Of a stretch of DNA of 64,000 bases, positions 63,101 to 64,000 are shown in pieces. Under the pieces are notes generated by a model. The model saw only the letters and a list, made by a program, of their open reading frames with translations. It was not told the origin of the DNA and did no database searches. The translations under genes and the position numbers were made by a program. This stretch comes from Littorina saxatilis (lineage: Eukaryota > Mollusca > Gastropoda > Littorinimorpha > Littorinidae): NCBI RefSeq assembly GCF_037325665.1, contig NC_090255.1:20885154-20949153 (forward strand), given 5' to 3'. How positions within the stretch are numbered: position 1 is the stretch's first letter; each line of letters begins with the position of its first letter.

Positions 63101-64000
63101 GGTTGTCAGTCTTGTGCTGCTGCTCAACTGCCGCCTGGAAGGTGTTTCTGAAGAACACCTGGTTCCCATCCTTCGGACAGTCAAAGGAGTGTGTGAAAAT
63201 GTGCGTGTCTTTGTTGATCGGGACATATTACTTAAAAGCAGGCCGTAAGAAAGCTATAAATTGAGCAATGTGTGCAGTTATGAGAACCCACACCTTTGAG
63301 GCACACTTACACACATAAACATACACACACACAAACACAAATATGCGCACACACAAATACACTACACACACACCCACACACCCCCCCCACACACACACCC
63401 CCCCCACCCCCCCCACACCCCACACACATATCGATGTAGTGGAAGTAATATCTTTTAAACTTTACAACAAAGCCTCAATCGTCATACCCAGGTCAAAGTT
63501 CAGATCAACAAACGAAAGTAAATATAATTTTCTCAGTTTTGGTTTGTTTGTGGGTTTCTTTTCCCCTTGTAACTGAATCTTTGAATCTTGTGTGGCTTAT
63601 ACTCTCTGCTGACCCTCATGTGTGATTTTTTTTTTTGGGGGGGGGTGCGTAGGGGGGTATTATTATATCCTGAGCTGGTTTTATTTCTAGGACACTGAGC
63701 TTGTGTGATCATGCAATCTACTTTTCCTAGGGGAGTTCACTTACTAGGCATGAGACATTACTTTTGCCTTGGCATTCCTATTGTTTGTGATATTCCCATT
63801 GCTCTTTTGTATGATCCCAAAACAGACACAGGGTATGCCAGATCGTTTGAAATCTCTTGCTGACAGCTTAAGAGATGCTCAGGACTACAGTCACGTCTTC
63901 AAAGCGCTTGAAAGTACACTCAAGGGCATGGGTGAACAACTGCAGTTTTACCGCTGGCACTGGAAGGAAAGAGGATCTATGCCGCAAGTGGAACGAAAGC
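2602..64000 (+). CDS. TRANK1: TRANK1-like gene, partial (43 exons, both ends outside the window)
   Basis: Large TPR-ankyrin-helicase protein. Joining 43 exons by their splice sites gives one open frame of about 2,970 residues; every junction agrees in phase. Seen: TPR-like helical pairs (exons 1, 6, 7), ankyrin-like segments with GRTGLHVAV (exon 5), KSLLHLACV (exon 10) and GNTLLHLAL (exon 14), then an SF1 UvrD-like core with Walker A GRSGTGKTT (about residue 1299), FVTKN, VDETQD, GDTAQS, LTQNYRSH, YEAKGLEFDDV and YTAVTRARAN, then a helical C-terminal third. Vertebrate TRANK1 has this order and a similar total length (about 2,900 residues). All helicase motifs look intact, so ATPase activity is plausible; the cellular role is poorly known. 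Exon 1 begins at codon position 2 and exon 43 is open at the edge, so start and stop are not in the window. Family call is by recognition, not by search. Confidence 0.9.
2998..3685 (+). mobile_element. 5'-truncated LINE 3' end (RNase H) with target duplication
   Basis: Frames include FFSDAKSV, QALDTTRHKELNDLSSALTS and the RNase H signature WVPSHCNILGNEAADTLAKE, then CPLHDGLRSQ and LYGSLDDLQRTATFARRTGI, the usual end of I/Jockey-group LINEs with RNase H. Ends in an (AAG)n tail. Flanked by 10-base copies of aggacccgtt at 2998-3007 and 3676-3685. Several frame breaks. It split an older dispersed repeat (about 2925-2997 plus 3686-3740). Confidence 0.85.
4073..4111. repeat. (TTG)n microsatellite
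   Basis: Thirteen TTG units, 30 bases before the exon 2 acceptor. Confidence 0.95.
4139..4301 (+). CDS. TRANK1: TRANK1-like exon 2 (GC donor)
   Basis: Acceptor gaaatag|ggatac. Residues 85-138 (GYKLMSEVGVAKSDPSLAV...). The donor is cag|gcgagt, a GC-AG intron: ending at 4301 leaves one codon base, exactly what exon 3 needs. The GT four bases further on (4306) would leave two bases and put exon 3 out of frame. Confidence 0.85.
4630..4790. repeat. Decayed dispersed repeat (cctgattttc family)
   Basis: Carries ccttttaagtcctgatttt, cacagattgtttg and a complementary aaggggtttccattg end, like the piece around 3686-3740 and looser matches near 2930 and 42700. Nothing else seen in 4302-4830. Confidence 0.45.
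4831..5039 (+). CDS. TRANK1: TRANK1-like exon 3
   Basis: Acceptor tttttttacag, donor gaaaaa|gtaagt. Phase 1 to 0; residues 139-208, beginning NLYEITGIQPKLPDAPQIW. Helical, no named motif. Confidence 0.87.
5214..5355 (+). CDS. TRANK1: TRANK1-like exon 4
   Basis: Acceptor tgggtttag, donor aacag|gtgggt. Phase 0 to 1; residues 209-255, VVDTLNKQQVKAWGAELAIF..., ankyrin/TPR-type helices. Confidence 0.87.
5530..7308 (+). repeat. 50-base minisatellite derived from the exon 5 acceptor
   Basis: Twenty-nine near-identical 50-base units from about 5787 to 7250, with five or more diverged units before and one after. Each unit contains ttttgaag|gatgct, the sequence of the real exon 5 acceptor at 7308, and aligns with it over all 50 bases (24 intron, 26 exon). 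The outer left units (5650, 5756) still read gatgctgcaagg as in the exon; the expanded units read gatgctagaaac. Confidence 0.95.
7309..7566 (+). CDS. TRANK1: TRANK1-like exon 5 (ankyrin repeats)
   Basis: Acceptor ttttgaag|gatgctgcaagg, donor cact|gtaagt; phase 1 to 1; residues 256-341. Ankyrin signature GRTGLHVAV followed by SLLLDNGACSNIRDKEGKMP. The 50 bases around this acceptor are the seed of the minisatellite filling the preceding intron. Confidence 0.9.
7604..8665. repeat. ~115-base tandem repeat, two alternating unit types
   Basis: Five units starting near 7604, 8209, 8324, 8448 and 8566. Type A has gacacgccacacctctgac, type B has gactcccaaaactcctaac; both continue with aagatc(a/t)ggtctt and tttaaatgg. 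Order A, [MITE], A, B, A, B. C-runs separate the units. Confidence 0.85.
7724..8208. mobile_element. TTAA-flanked MITE inside the tandem repeat
   Basis: 485 bases bounded by TTAA at 7720-7723 and 8209-8212, with short inverted ends aggcac / gtacct. The tandem unit on either side reads ccttaaagacac, so the insertion target was its TTAA. TTAA duplication suggests piggyBac-type mobilisation. No coding capacity. Confidence 0.7.
8666..9534. other. Intron 5, remainder: nothing recognised
   Basis: AT-rich, no ORF of note, no repeat structure seen by eye. Ends in the polypyrimidine tract of exon 6. Confidence 0.6.
9535..9776 (+). CDS. TRANK1: TRANK1-like exon 6 (TPR)
   Basis: Acceptor ttttctacag, donor tttaag|gtatca; phase 1 to 0; residues 342-422. 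Clear TPR pattern: KGNDAHKNQKHSDAVRFYKE, then LHCNMATSFMAMNKKAEGKN and SIKADPTYFK. Confidence 0.92.
9839..10238 (+). mobile_element. tRNA-headed SINE, family S1, with 11-base target duplication
   Basis: Head has pol III boxes (tagctcagtcggtagcgcg and gagttcgtcccc). Body of about 280 bases includes gttcatacac-type phrases shared with 16262-16640 and 27546-27633, and it ends in (GAA)n. Flanked by gaacccgtcca at 9839-9849 and 10228-10238. Confidence 0.9.
10448..10829. mobile_element. Diverged fold-back element
   Basis: Arms 10448-10531 and 10757-10829 are inverted copies with about 20% differences (gaccagttaaaac against gttttaactggtc; gtgtatgttatg against cataacatacac). Middle is unique. Older than the tight hairpins elsewhere. 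Confidence 0.7.
11102..11255 (+). CDS. TRANK1: TRANK1-like exon 7 (TPR)
   Basis: Weak acceptor tatctgtaaag, chosen because phase 0 continues the TPR begun in exon 6 (PYFRLGKILVNERQQKDACD). Donor aacag|gtaaat; leaves phase 1; residues 423-473. Confidence 0.83.
11256..11500. repeat. Dispersed repeat with agtggtcgct / agcgaccacc
   Basis: Phrases such as aaaagtggtcgctacc, aagcgaccacctgtat and ttgttggtcgttgt recur in 30690-31200, where another SINE is inserted. No coding capacity. Confidence 0.55.
11500..11948 (+). mobile_element. Long tRNA-headed SINE, family S2
   Basis: Head resembles a class II tRNA (ggtggccgagtggtaacgc, gcgagttcgaccctgg). The ~350-base body ends with ccttgagtccgagtctgg and cgcgcgatataagacttc, a tail type I recall from long invertebrate SINEs with a conserved 3' domain. 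Exact family not certain. Confidence 0.75.
12499..12600. repeat. (CTTAC)n pentanucleotide repeat
   Basis: About twenty imperfect units of taccttacct/taacttaac, ending just before the exon 8 acceptor. Confidence 0.9.
12617..12816 (+). CDS. TRANK1: TRANK1-like exon 8
   Basis: Acceptor gatctgcag, donor ataaga|gtaagt; phase 1 to 0; residues 474-540, RVSIHLKECWPKLFAALCKK and so on. Helical linker between repeat blocks. Confidence 0.87.
12817..13565. other. Intron 8: nothing recognised
   Basis: No repeat, RNA gene or credible ORF seen; short frames are not protein-like. Confidence 0.55.
13566..13776 (+). CDS. TRANK1: TRANK1-like exon 9
   Basis: Acceptor ttttcccag, donor aacag|gttcgt; phase 0 to 1; residues 541-610, containing LVLALLLQGAELESLLQKSS, an ankyrin-type helix pair. 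Confidence 0.87.
14071..14160 (+). mobile_element. Possible decayed SINE head
   Basis: gatacgtagttagttgta and gcctggttcgatctcc resemble degraded A and B boxes of a tRNA-derived SINE. No tail or target duplication found. Confidence 0.35.
14418..14669 (+). CDS. TRANK1: TRANK1-like exon 10 (ankyrin repeats)
   Basis: Acceptor tgtgacag, donor aacag|gtaaat; phase 1 to 1; residues 611-694. Ankyrin motif GKSLLHLACVLDRS and VILLLFEKGFDPLTKDSSGK. Confidence 0.9.
14890..15100. repeat. A-rich dispersed repeat
   Basis: Recurring taggccaaaaaaa/tagggtc phrases with outer ggtctgcggtaac and gggttaccgtaaac that are near inverted to each other; likely an old MITE. Confidence 0.4.
15618..15920 (+). CDS. TRANK1: TRANK1-like exon 11 (Ser/Thr-rich linker plus helices)
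   Basis: Acceptor tttatttcag, donor gaaag|gttaga; phase 1 to 1; residues 695-795. First 40 residues are Ser/Thr/Gln-rich and probably disordered; the rest (KNTDIAEAVTKLVQLFACQH) is helical. Confidence 0.87.
15945..16255. mobile_element. MITE-like repeat with terminal hairpin
   Basis: Begins cacccccggtataggggtg and ends with a hairpin whose arms (16156-16184 and 16209-16233; acacccccgttggtcaaagg against its complement) flank 24 bases. The start and the hairpin share acaccccc/gggggtgt ends. Confidence 0.6.
16262..16640 (-). mobile_element. tRNA-headed SINE, family S1, minus strand
   Basis: Reading minus strand: B box near 16560-16590 (ggtttgaactcac), head at the right, body matching 9850-10227 (gtgtatgaccgttttt, tgggctgaaactccc), degraded (GAA)n tail at 16245-16265. 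Target duplication not found. Confidence 0.8.
17248..17444 (+). CDS. TRANK1: TRANK1-like exon 12
   Basis: Acceptor attttaacag, donor aaagag|gtgagt; phase 1 to 0; residues 796-861, LQLAVQSMVEYRRWEELKVF followed by a Ser/Lys-rich tail. Confidence 0.86.
17604..17768. repeat. (TG)n microsatellite before exon 13
   Basis: About 165 bases of nearly pure TG, ending 45 bases before the acceptor. Confidence 0.95.
17813..17996 (+). CDS. TRANK1: TRANK1-like exon 13 (ankyrin-like)
   Basis: Acceptor gtccaacag, 45 bases after a 160-base (TG)n tract; donor caaag|gtaggt. Phase 0 to 1; residues 862-922, VFDMLLCHGAKLTNEEYDSV then ERSQMNLVEVLLCAKKDC. Confidence 0.88.
18170..18323. mobile_element. Fold-back element
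   Basis: Arms 18170-18232 and 18264-18323 pair with moderate divergence (cttgccaaggaaac against ttccttggcaaat; ctttttctgagtattttt against aaaatcctcagaaaaac). Confidence 0.7.
18324..19526. other. Intron 13, remainder: nothing recognised
   Basis: No repeat unit or coding frame recognised, apart from a loose match near 19395-19440 to the dispersed ~100-base family seen at 21705. Confidence 0.5.
19527..19978 (+). CDS. TRANK1: TRANK1-like exon 14 (last ankyrin, basic linker)
   Basis: Acceptor tatgaaag|ggaac, chosen by phase 1 and protein sense; donor atggag|gtagag gives phase 0. Residues 923-1073: ankyrin GNTLLHLALKAVASSHSQDA, VERLVRLGLV, then a Lys-rich polar linker (MNRPEKSKKTSARDKHLQGA) before the helicase part. 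The longest exon here. Confidence 0.87.
20098..20330 (-). mobile_element. Old fragment of the ~0.9 kb hairpin-ended family
   Basis: Matches the middle of the copy at 55589-56472: gacgtaatatccggctttt, tgaggcggcactgtgacg, cattttggtcaagtaatctt and gcatttcagcttgg, with many changes. The remainder of 20331-21384 shows nothing recognisable. Confidence 0.75.
21385..21558 (+). CDS. TRANK1: TRANK1-like exon 15 (pre-helicase region)
   Basis: Acceptor gaaatcag, donor cgtgag|gtttgt; 58 codons, phase 0 both ends; residues 1074-1131. FEGLLWEVVLTEEVHRKLNS begins the conserved block that precedes the helicase in TRANK1 proteins. Confidence 0.9.
21705..21810 (+). repeat. ~100-base dispersed repeat (tgaaatgacatgg family)
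   Basis: Related stretches at 10975-11040 (+), 26130-26215 (-) and 57745-57830 (-) share a core like tgaatgaaatgacatggga next to attaatgc. No ends or target duplications defined. Confidence 0.45.
21839..21988 (+). CDS. TRANK1: TRANK1-like exon 16 (pre-helicase region)
   Basis: Acceptor cgttttag, donor gacgag|gtcagc; 50 codons, phase 0; residues 1132-1181. Contains YTDVIRVWDIVLDHDE, which I recognise as a conserved TRANK1 phrase. Confidence 0.91.
22131..22161 (+). other. Hammerhead-ribozyme-like core (tentative)
   Basis: Contains ctgaaga, a short stem ggca/tgcc and gaaat in the order of a hammerhead catalytic core (CUGANGA, stem II, GAAA). Penelope-like elements often carry such cores. Stems I and III are not convincing here, so this is at most a relic. 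Confidence 0.3.
22826..23083 (+). CDS. TRANK1: TRANK1-like exon 17
   Basis: Acceptor cattgcag, donor ctgcag|gtaaag; 86 codons, phase 0; residues 1182-1267, ending EYQILKFFTVTSNMELAWLQ. Confidence 0.91.
23679..23913 (+). CDS. TRANK1: TRANK1-like exon 18 (helicase motif I)
   Basis: Acceptor atgttgcag, donor catg|gtatgc running straight into a (TG)n tract. Phase 0 to 1; residues 1268-1345. Walker A GRSGTGKTT after a beta-strand VLLI, the nucleotide-binding loop of SF1 helicases. Confidence 0.94.
23921..23992. repeat. (TG)n microsatellite at the exon 18 donor
   Basis: Starts within ten bases of the donor gtatgc. Confidence 0.95.
23993..25370. other. Intron 18, remainder: nothing recognised
   Basis: A 139-codon frame at 24194-24613 is not protein-like and lacks splice or start context. 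No repeat identified by eye. Confidence 0.5.
25371..25594 (+). CDS. TRANK1: TRANK1-like exon 19 (acidic Gly-rich insert)
   Basis: Acceptor atttttcag, donor caccag|gtatgt; phase 1 to 0; residues 1346-1420. Low-complexity Gly/Glu/Ala stretch (EEAPTGGAGSVDGACGGVPE) then a charged helix leading to VHLHQ. Probably a disordered insert between helicase motifs. Confidence 0.86.
26502..26630 (+). CDS. TRANK1: TRANK1-like exon 20 (helicase motif Ia)
   Basis: Acceptor tttttcctag, donor ctgcag|gtaaca; 43 codons, phase 0; residues 1421-1463. MFVTKNPVLCEAVQKNF is the motif Ia strand-helix of UvrD-like proteins of this family. Confidence 0.91.
27282..27474 (+). CDS. TRANK1: TRANK1-like exon 21
   Basis: Acceptor ttttaccgaag, donor gatg|gtgggt; phase 0 to 1; residues 1464-1527. 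YQFPLFLTLWKLILMLDASL then an acidic end (MSEEESDEDG). Confidence 0.9.
27546..27633 (+). mobile_element. 5'-truncated SINE, family S1
   Basis: Last ~85 bases of the S1 body (ggcggggtaaaaactgtcat, cacgagtgtacgtggg, gtttcagcccact) followed by gaagaagaaagaagg. Confidence 0.8.
28214..28347 (+). CDS. TRANK1: TRANK1-like exon 22
   Basis: Acceptor taataagcag, donor gaaaca|gtaagg; phase 1 to 0; residues 1528-1572. Poly-Glu start, then KVTYELFVEEIWPHLKKG. Confidence 0.87.
28383..29010. repeat. Dispersed repeat plus ~170-base tandem duplication with (CA)n
   Basis: 28395-28560 has agcccggcttcgcccggg and ttatctcccttacctt, phrases common in invertebrate repeats. 28758-28850 and 28915-29010 are two diverged copies (gcacactatcttgttcctgc / gcacgacatcgtcttcctg; ggcgaccacagacacac / ggcgatcacagacagac). 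Confidence 0.6.
29034..29138. repeat. (TTTA)n AT-rich microsatellite
   Basis: About 100 bases of ttatttatt/attaatta. Confidence 0.9.
29784..29939 (+). CDS. TRANK1: TRANK1-like exon 23
   Basis: Acceptor gatgtttag, donor caaaag|gtgaga; 52 codons, phase 0; residues 1573-1624. HPSLVWMEITSFIKGSLEAV resembles the matching vertebrate TRANK1 segment. Confidence 0.91.
30433..30606 (+). CDS. TRANK1: TRANK1-like exon 24
   Basis: Acceptor tttccacag, donor catgag|gtacag; 58 codons, phase 0; residues 1625-1682. LFESYRKYIHQKWMYDEADL and FHIFRRLRK, helices leading to motif II. Confidence 0.91.
30717..31058 (+). mobile_element. tRNA-headed SINE, family S3, with 12-base target duplication
   Basis: Head: ggcctagtggtaaggcgtcc and gggttcgaaccccggcc (A and B boxes). 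Body with ctggcattatggggttagtg and tgtggcgcacgtt, tail aagcaaacaaacaaagaaac. Flanked by accgacgaaaag at 30717-30728 and 31047-31058. Inserted into the dispersed repeat of 30690-31200. Same family as 62122-62451. Confidence 0.93.
31396..31599 (+). CDS. TRANK1: TRANK1-like exon 25 (helicase motifs II and III)
   Basis: Acceptor ctgtcccag, donor ctgcaa|gtgagt; 68 codons, phase 0; residues 1683-1750. IYVDETQDFTQAE is the DEXX (Walker B) box; MFLTGDTAQSI is motif III. Confidence 0.95.
31660..31945. mobile_element. MITE-like repeat with gaagtcgacttc ends
   Basis: Opens gacgaagtcgacttcgg and closes ttcgccaagtcgacttctt; many internal cttcg/cgaag phrases. No coding capacity. Confidence 0.55.
32231..32479 (+). 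CDS. TRANK1: TRANK1-like exon 26 (helicase motif IV)
   Basis: Acceptor cttgttacag, donor caccag|gtgagg; 83 codons, phase 0; residues 1751-1833. KLTQNYRSHDGILRLASGIL is the NYRS motif of UvrD/Rep-type enzymes. Confidence 0.95.
32938..33529. repeat. 45-base minisatellite before exon 27
   Basis: Thirteen units of 45 bases (core tgtgcacagcaaagggac, gtgttttatttgacatg). Because 45 is divisible by three, it stays open in several frames on both strands and produces repetitive false ORFs. Confidence 0.95.
33566..33703 (+). CDS. TRANK1: TRANK1-like exon 27 (helicase motif V)
   Basis: Acceptor gaatatgcag, donor tcacag|gtttgt; 46 codons, phase 0; residues 1834-1879. TIYEAKGLEFDDVLLYNFF is motif V. A 45-base minisatellite ends about 35 bases upstream. 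Confidence 0.94.
33730..34600 (+). mobile_element. Probable retroposon 3' end (tentative)
   Basis: A GC-richer block (33790-34150), a (TC)n run (34190-34240), then gtccgccatgttcgtatt and aacacgaataaaacattg, which look like a 3' UTR with a poly(A) signal at 34569. I recall similar ends in snail retroposons; no coding domain recognised. 34629-34710 beyond it is a ~45-base direct duplication (tttgactcacctga). Confidence 0.4.
34959..35076 (+). CDS. TRANK1: TRANK1-like exon 28
   Basis: Acceptor tttctgcag, donor gaag|gtacta; phase 0 to 1; residues 1880-1918. AKKEWQIVLSYIDKLCSAAA then a Glu/Ser-rich stretch. Confidence 0.87.
35077..36389. other. Intron 28: simple repeats only
   Basis: Poly(T) runs near 35458 and 35540, (TG)n at 35699-35749 and a short (TTG)n. 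Rest not recognised. Confidence 0.6.
36390..36602 (+). CDS. TRANK1: TRANK1-like exon 29 (helicase motif VI)
   Basis: Acceptor gtgctgaag, donor ttcag|gtttga; phase 1 to 1; residues 1919-1989. LYTAVTRARANVYIFDED is motif VI with the arginine finger region. Confidence 0.94.
37063..37092 (+). other. Second hammerhead-like core (weak)
   Basis: cctgatgatgctg then ccagaaacg: CUGAUGA and GAAAC in hammerhead order, with a poor stem II. Possible Penelope-like relic. Otherwise 36603-37190 holds nothing recognised. Confidence 0.22.
37191..37576 (+). CDS. TRANK1: TRANK1-like exon 30 (TPR-like C-terminal block begins)
   Basis: Acceptor tttgtgaag, donor agaaag|gtattt; phase 1 to 0; residues 1990-2118. Begins the post-helicase helical region: WEKRGTEFMNRKLYDIAADC, then AAILFLECQAESQKKKQ. 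Confidence 0.92.
37796..37863. repeat. (CA)n microsatellite
   Basis: About 34 CA units in intron 30; no other structure seen in 37577-38355. Confidence 0.95.
38356..38520 (+). CDS. TRANK1: TRANK1-like exon 31 (TPR-like)
   Basis: Acceptor gcttacaaag, donor gaacag|gtgaga; 55 codons, phase 0; residues 2119-2173. AAIQYEKAERWEQASMCHEQ and YHRALTCLVRGKLFDKALDC are repeated helical hairpins. Confidence 0.92.
38700..39940. other. Intron 31, left part: unexplained ~1.2 kb
   Basis: Composition differs from neighbours (fewer AT runs, more ccc/ggt), without ORF, tRNA boxes or clear ends. May be an undescribed repeat; not identified. Confidence 0.4.
39948..40862 (+). mobile_element. ~0.9 kb hairpin-ended non-coding element, copy 1
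   Basis: Starts caagtcgcgtaaggcgaaaa and acatttagtcaag, ends with a hairpin (catttagtcaa / ttgactaaatg) and taaaa. Inside are two diverged ~125-base tandem units (ttttaatccaaa, ggaatcagga). A (CA)n run lies at 40703-40795. Copies 2 and 3 at 46207 and 55589. Confidence 0.9.
40964..41104. mobile_element. Small fold-back MITE
   Basis: Near-perfect palindrome: actacatggcttgctgtg and gtaccagatttacac on the left return complemented on the right. About 60-base arms and a short AT spacer. Confidence 0.85.
41208..41597. mobile_element. Long-inverted-repeat MITE
   Basis: Arms of about 150 bases (41208-41360 and 41450-41597) are nearly identical in inverted order, from tgcaatctattac to gtaatagattgca, around a ~90-base centre. 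Confidence 0.88.
42019..42241 (+). CDS. TRANK1: TRANK1-like exon 32
   Basis: Acceptor tctttcag, donor aaaag|gtggcg; phase 0 to 1; residues 2174-2247. Charged helices: LRLRKAEECVKSGEEEEMLR, ALLQKNNRFDLAAKKMVQ. Preceded by a 3.5 kb intron of repeats. Confidence 0.89.
42926..43065 (+). CDS. TRANK1: TRANK1-like exon 33
   Basis: Acceptor tattttcag, donor tccgag|gtaagt; phase 1 to 0; residues 2248-2294. SEAVWLLLHNGMMDEAIELA, TPR-like. Confidence 0.9.
43342..43614 (+). CDS. TRANK1: TRANK1-like exon 34
   Basis: Acceptor catttgcag, donor tatgag|gtaata; 91 codons, phase 0; residues 2295-2385. EAGECLLLLAQLKVDKNYVF and ALKFFQQKGHLANLAAVLEC. Confidence 0.91.
44072..44311 (+). CDS. TRANK1: TRANK1-like exon 35
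   Basis: Acceptor gcatccag, donor aagaag|gtgagt; 80 codons, phase 0; residues 2386-2465. Includes GMDYSSELVLLLLDGEHSNS. Confidence 0.9.
44312..45150. other. Intron 35: nothing recognised
   Basis: No repeat or ORF of note until the (TG)n tract at 45154-45222. Confidence 0.5.
45151..45222. repeat. (TG)n microsatellite before exon 36
   Basis: TG-rich run with tttg breaks, ending about 55 bases before the acceptor. Confidence 0.93.
45277..45435 (+). CDS. TRANK1: TRANK1-like exon 36
   Basis: Acceptor ttattacag, donor ttgcag|gtacaa; 53 codons, phase 0; residues 2466-2518. ALETLARFLWQRAMRWYQVV. A (TG)n tract lies about 55 bases before the acceptor. Confidence 0.9.
45478..45777. mobile_element. 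piggyBac-like MITE with TTAA duplication
   Basis: 292 bases between TTAA at 45478-45481 and 45774-45777. Ends ccttcgcccgtccgg and (complement) ccttcaccggtcgtg. Near the left end a strong hairpin: gtggggccgtgcggaccc against gggtccggacggccccac. TTAA target and CCTTC ends fit piggyBac-type non-autonomous elements. Confidence 0.82.
46207..47047 (+). mobile_element. ~0.9 kb hairpin-ended element, copy 2
   Basis: Same ends and interior as 39948-40862 with few differences, mostly in simple-sequence runs and a shorter (CA)n. Confidence 0.9.
47232..47936 (+). mobile_element. ~0.7 kb non-coding element with gagtcactt ends
   Basis: Opens gagtcacttgag and closes aaagtgactcgatcgag followed by tgctcttcttgttac. 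Contains a perfect GC palindrome near 47283 (ggccggcc) and two ~148-base tandem copies (47332-47480 and 47480-47628) that differ at about one base. Confidence 0.75.
47946..48075 (+). mobile_element. LINE 3' end stub
   Basis: A frame reading VEDLRRACEFLRFSRPEIL followed by an (AAG)n tail resembles the end of the LINE at 2998-3685. 5'-truncated to about 130 bases, just upstream of exon 37. Confidence 0.6.
48178..48483 (+). CDS. TRANK1: TRANK1-like exon 37
   Basis: Acceptor atttttcag, donor gaccag|gtgagt; 102 codons, phase 0; residues 2519-2620. VILKLLAERVWLDQSAASFA and YRMTFVYWFCCQIQEQKSRL. Confidence 0.9.
48678..48818 (+). CDS. TRANK1: TRANK1-like exon 38 (GC donor)
   Basis: Acceptor attgttacag. 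Residues 2621-2667, IERYIHHLTQPVQGSLEEDG... to ILFGLQDK. The donor is gacaag|gcaaga, a good GC-AG site, giving phase 0 as exon 39 needs. The frame stays open about ten codons past it. The only other in-phase option seen, cca|gtgcaa, would drop a protein-like helix. The intron it opens is 8.4 kb and holds the DIRS-like fossil. Confidence 0.8.
48885..49260. repeat. Low-complexity (GA)n, A-runs and (AACAAT)n
   Basis: gagagagag at 48893-48940, A/T runs to 49130, then caataacaataacaa to 49240. Confidence 0.85.
50950..52480 (+). repeat. 105-base (35-residue) tandem array inside the DIRS-like fossil
   Basis: About fourteen units of ~105 bases (cagcagtcgtccgcgacagc, gtcacgtccggttcgagcc). In one register a unit reads like VTSGSSLALRQQSSATAALP, a low-complexity Ser/Ala/Val repeat. 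It lies where the first ORF (gag-like) of such an element would be. Confidence 0.85.
55589..56472 (-). mobile_element. ~0.9 kb hairpin-ended element, copy 3 (nested)
   Basis: Minus-strand copy beginning with the hairpin atttagtcaagttttgacta and ending tcgccttacgcgacttgtt. Sits inside the DIRS-like fossil, so it arrived later. Confidence 0.9.
57087..57126. repeat. (TG)n microsatellite before exon 39
   Basis: Twenty TG units, 136 bases upstream of the acceptor. Confidence 0.95.
57263..57430 (+). CDS. TRANK1: TRANK1-like exon 39
   Basis: Acceptor atctgtacag, donor ttgctg|gttggt (weak but in phase); 56 codons; residues 2668-2723. WMRNTGEYAVWADKELDIRM and LARRYLDAVSYLL. Confidence 0.88.
57431..58840. 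other. Intron 39: mostly unrecognised
   Basis: 57745-57830 is a minus-strand copy of the dispersed ~100-base family (aatttcattcaaacg). Nothing else identified. Confidence 0.5.
58841..59025 (+). CDS. TRANK1: TRANK1-like exon 40
   Basis: Acceptor gtctactaag, donor tcagg|gtgaga; phase 0 to 2; residues 2724-2784. YEALVKFTQFIKLLADRRQA and HAFLFWIEIFTTLGLYLVDK. Confidence 0.88.
59391..59594 (+). other. Orphan ORF: hAT transposase tail or alternative last exon
   Basis: Frame ends GVKKHRTDQRSCLSDETLES, LILVVKSRPHSFGKRKYSRE, then AFDTLKKAYYEQKKKNQ and a stop at 59592-59594. The RSCLSDETLESLILV phrase resembles the C-terminal dimerisation region of hAT transposases. It also has an acag at 59432 which, joined to exon 40, would be in phase and give a short alternative C-terminus. 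The polypyrimidine tract is poor and no poly(A) signal was seen. Exon 40 to exon 41 is the main path. Confidence 0.4.
59980..60192. repeat. (TC)n microsatellite
   Basis: CT-rich simple repeat becoming pure TC at 60118-60188. Confidence 0.95.
60437..61674 (-). mobile_element. Long tRNA-headed retroposon with 15-base target duplication
   Basis: Flanked by ttgtcctgaattctt at 60437-60451 and 61660-61674. On the minus strand it begins with a tRNA-like head (cgtagcgcagtggttagcgc, tgggttcgaatcccatcc; 61580-61655) and ends in an A-rich tail (aaagaaaaagaattc side, 60452-60475). About 0.88 kb without the nested MITE, unusually long for a SINE; includes a (CAT)n run at about 61307-61328. No coding domain recognised. 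Confidence 0.75.
60706..61048. mobile_element. hAT-like MITE nested in the retroposon
   Basis: Element 60714-61040 with inverted ends agggatgggaatt / aattcccatgcct, flanked by 8-base near copies ctacctac (60706-60713) and gtacctac (61041-61048). Interior is long A and T runs with repeated ttccgc. 8-base target and (C)AGGG ends fit hAT. Confidence 0.7.
61949..62116. mobile_element. Small fold-back MITE
   Basis: Arms 61949-62018 and 62047-62116 (ccaaagggaagtaat, atgcatacgacatgtgt, gcgagagttgtac, each complemented on the right) around 28 bases. Confidence 0.85.
62122..62451 (-). mobile_element. tRNA-headed SINE, family S3, minus strand, 10-base target duplication
   Basis: Minus-strand copy of the SINE at 30717-31058 (ggggttcgaacccagg, actaaccccataatgccag) with the same tgtttgtttgcttgc tail. 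Flanked by acaacgctct at 62122-62131 and 62442-62451. Confidence 0.93.
62518..62683 (+). CDS. TRANK1: TRANK1-like exon 41
   Basis: Acceptor gcctgttgcag, donor atacag|gtgagt; phase 2 to 0; residues 2785-2840, SHTVSALPACYFRNLHMLNL. It is the direct in-frame partner of exon 40 across a 3.5 kb repeat-filled intron. Confidence 0.9.
62988..63200 (+). CDS. TRANK1: TRANK1-like exon 42
   Basis: Acceptor tttttcgcag, donor gaaaat|gtgcgt, chosen because phase 0 is required by exon 43; residues 2841-2911. LERALVVSLVLLLNCRLEGV, helical. Confidence 0.85.
63300..63432. repeat. (CA)n and (C)n-rich microsatellite
   Basis: cacacaca and cccccc runs; rest of intron 42 (63433-63825) shows only a (T)n(G)n run at 63628. 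Confidence 0.9.
63826..64000 (+). CDS. TRANK1: TRANK1-like exon 43 (cut by window edge)
   Basis: Acceptor ccaaaacag; phase 0; residues 2912-2969 and still open. LKSLADSLRDAQDYSHVFKA and HWKERGSMPQVERK. No donor or stop before the edge. Confidence 0.87.
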
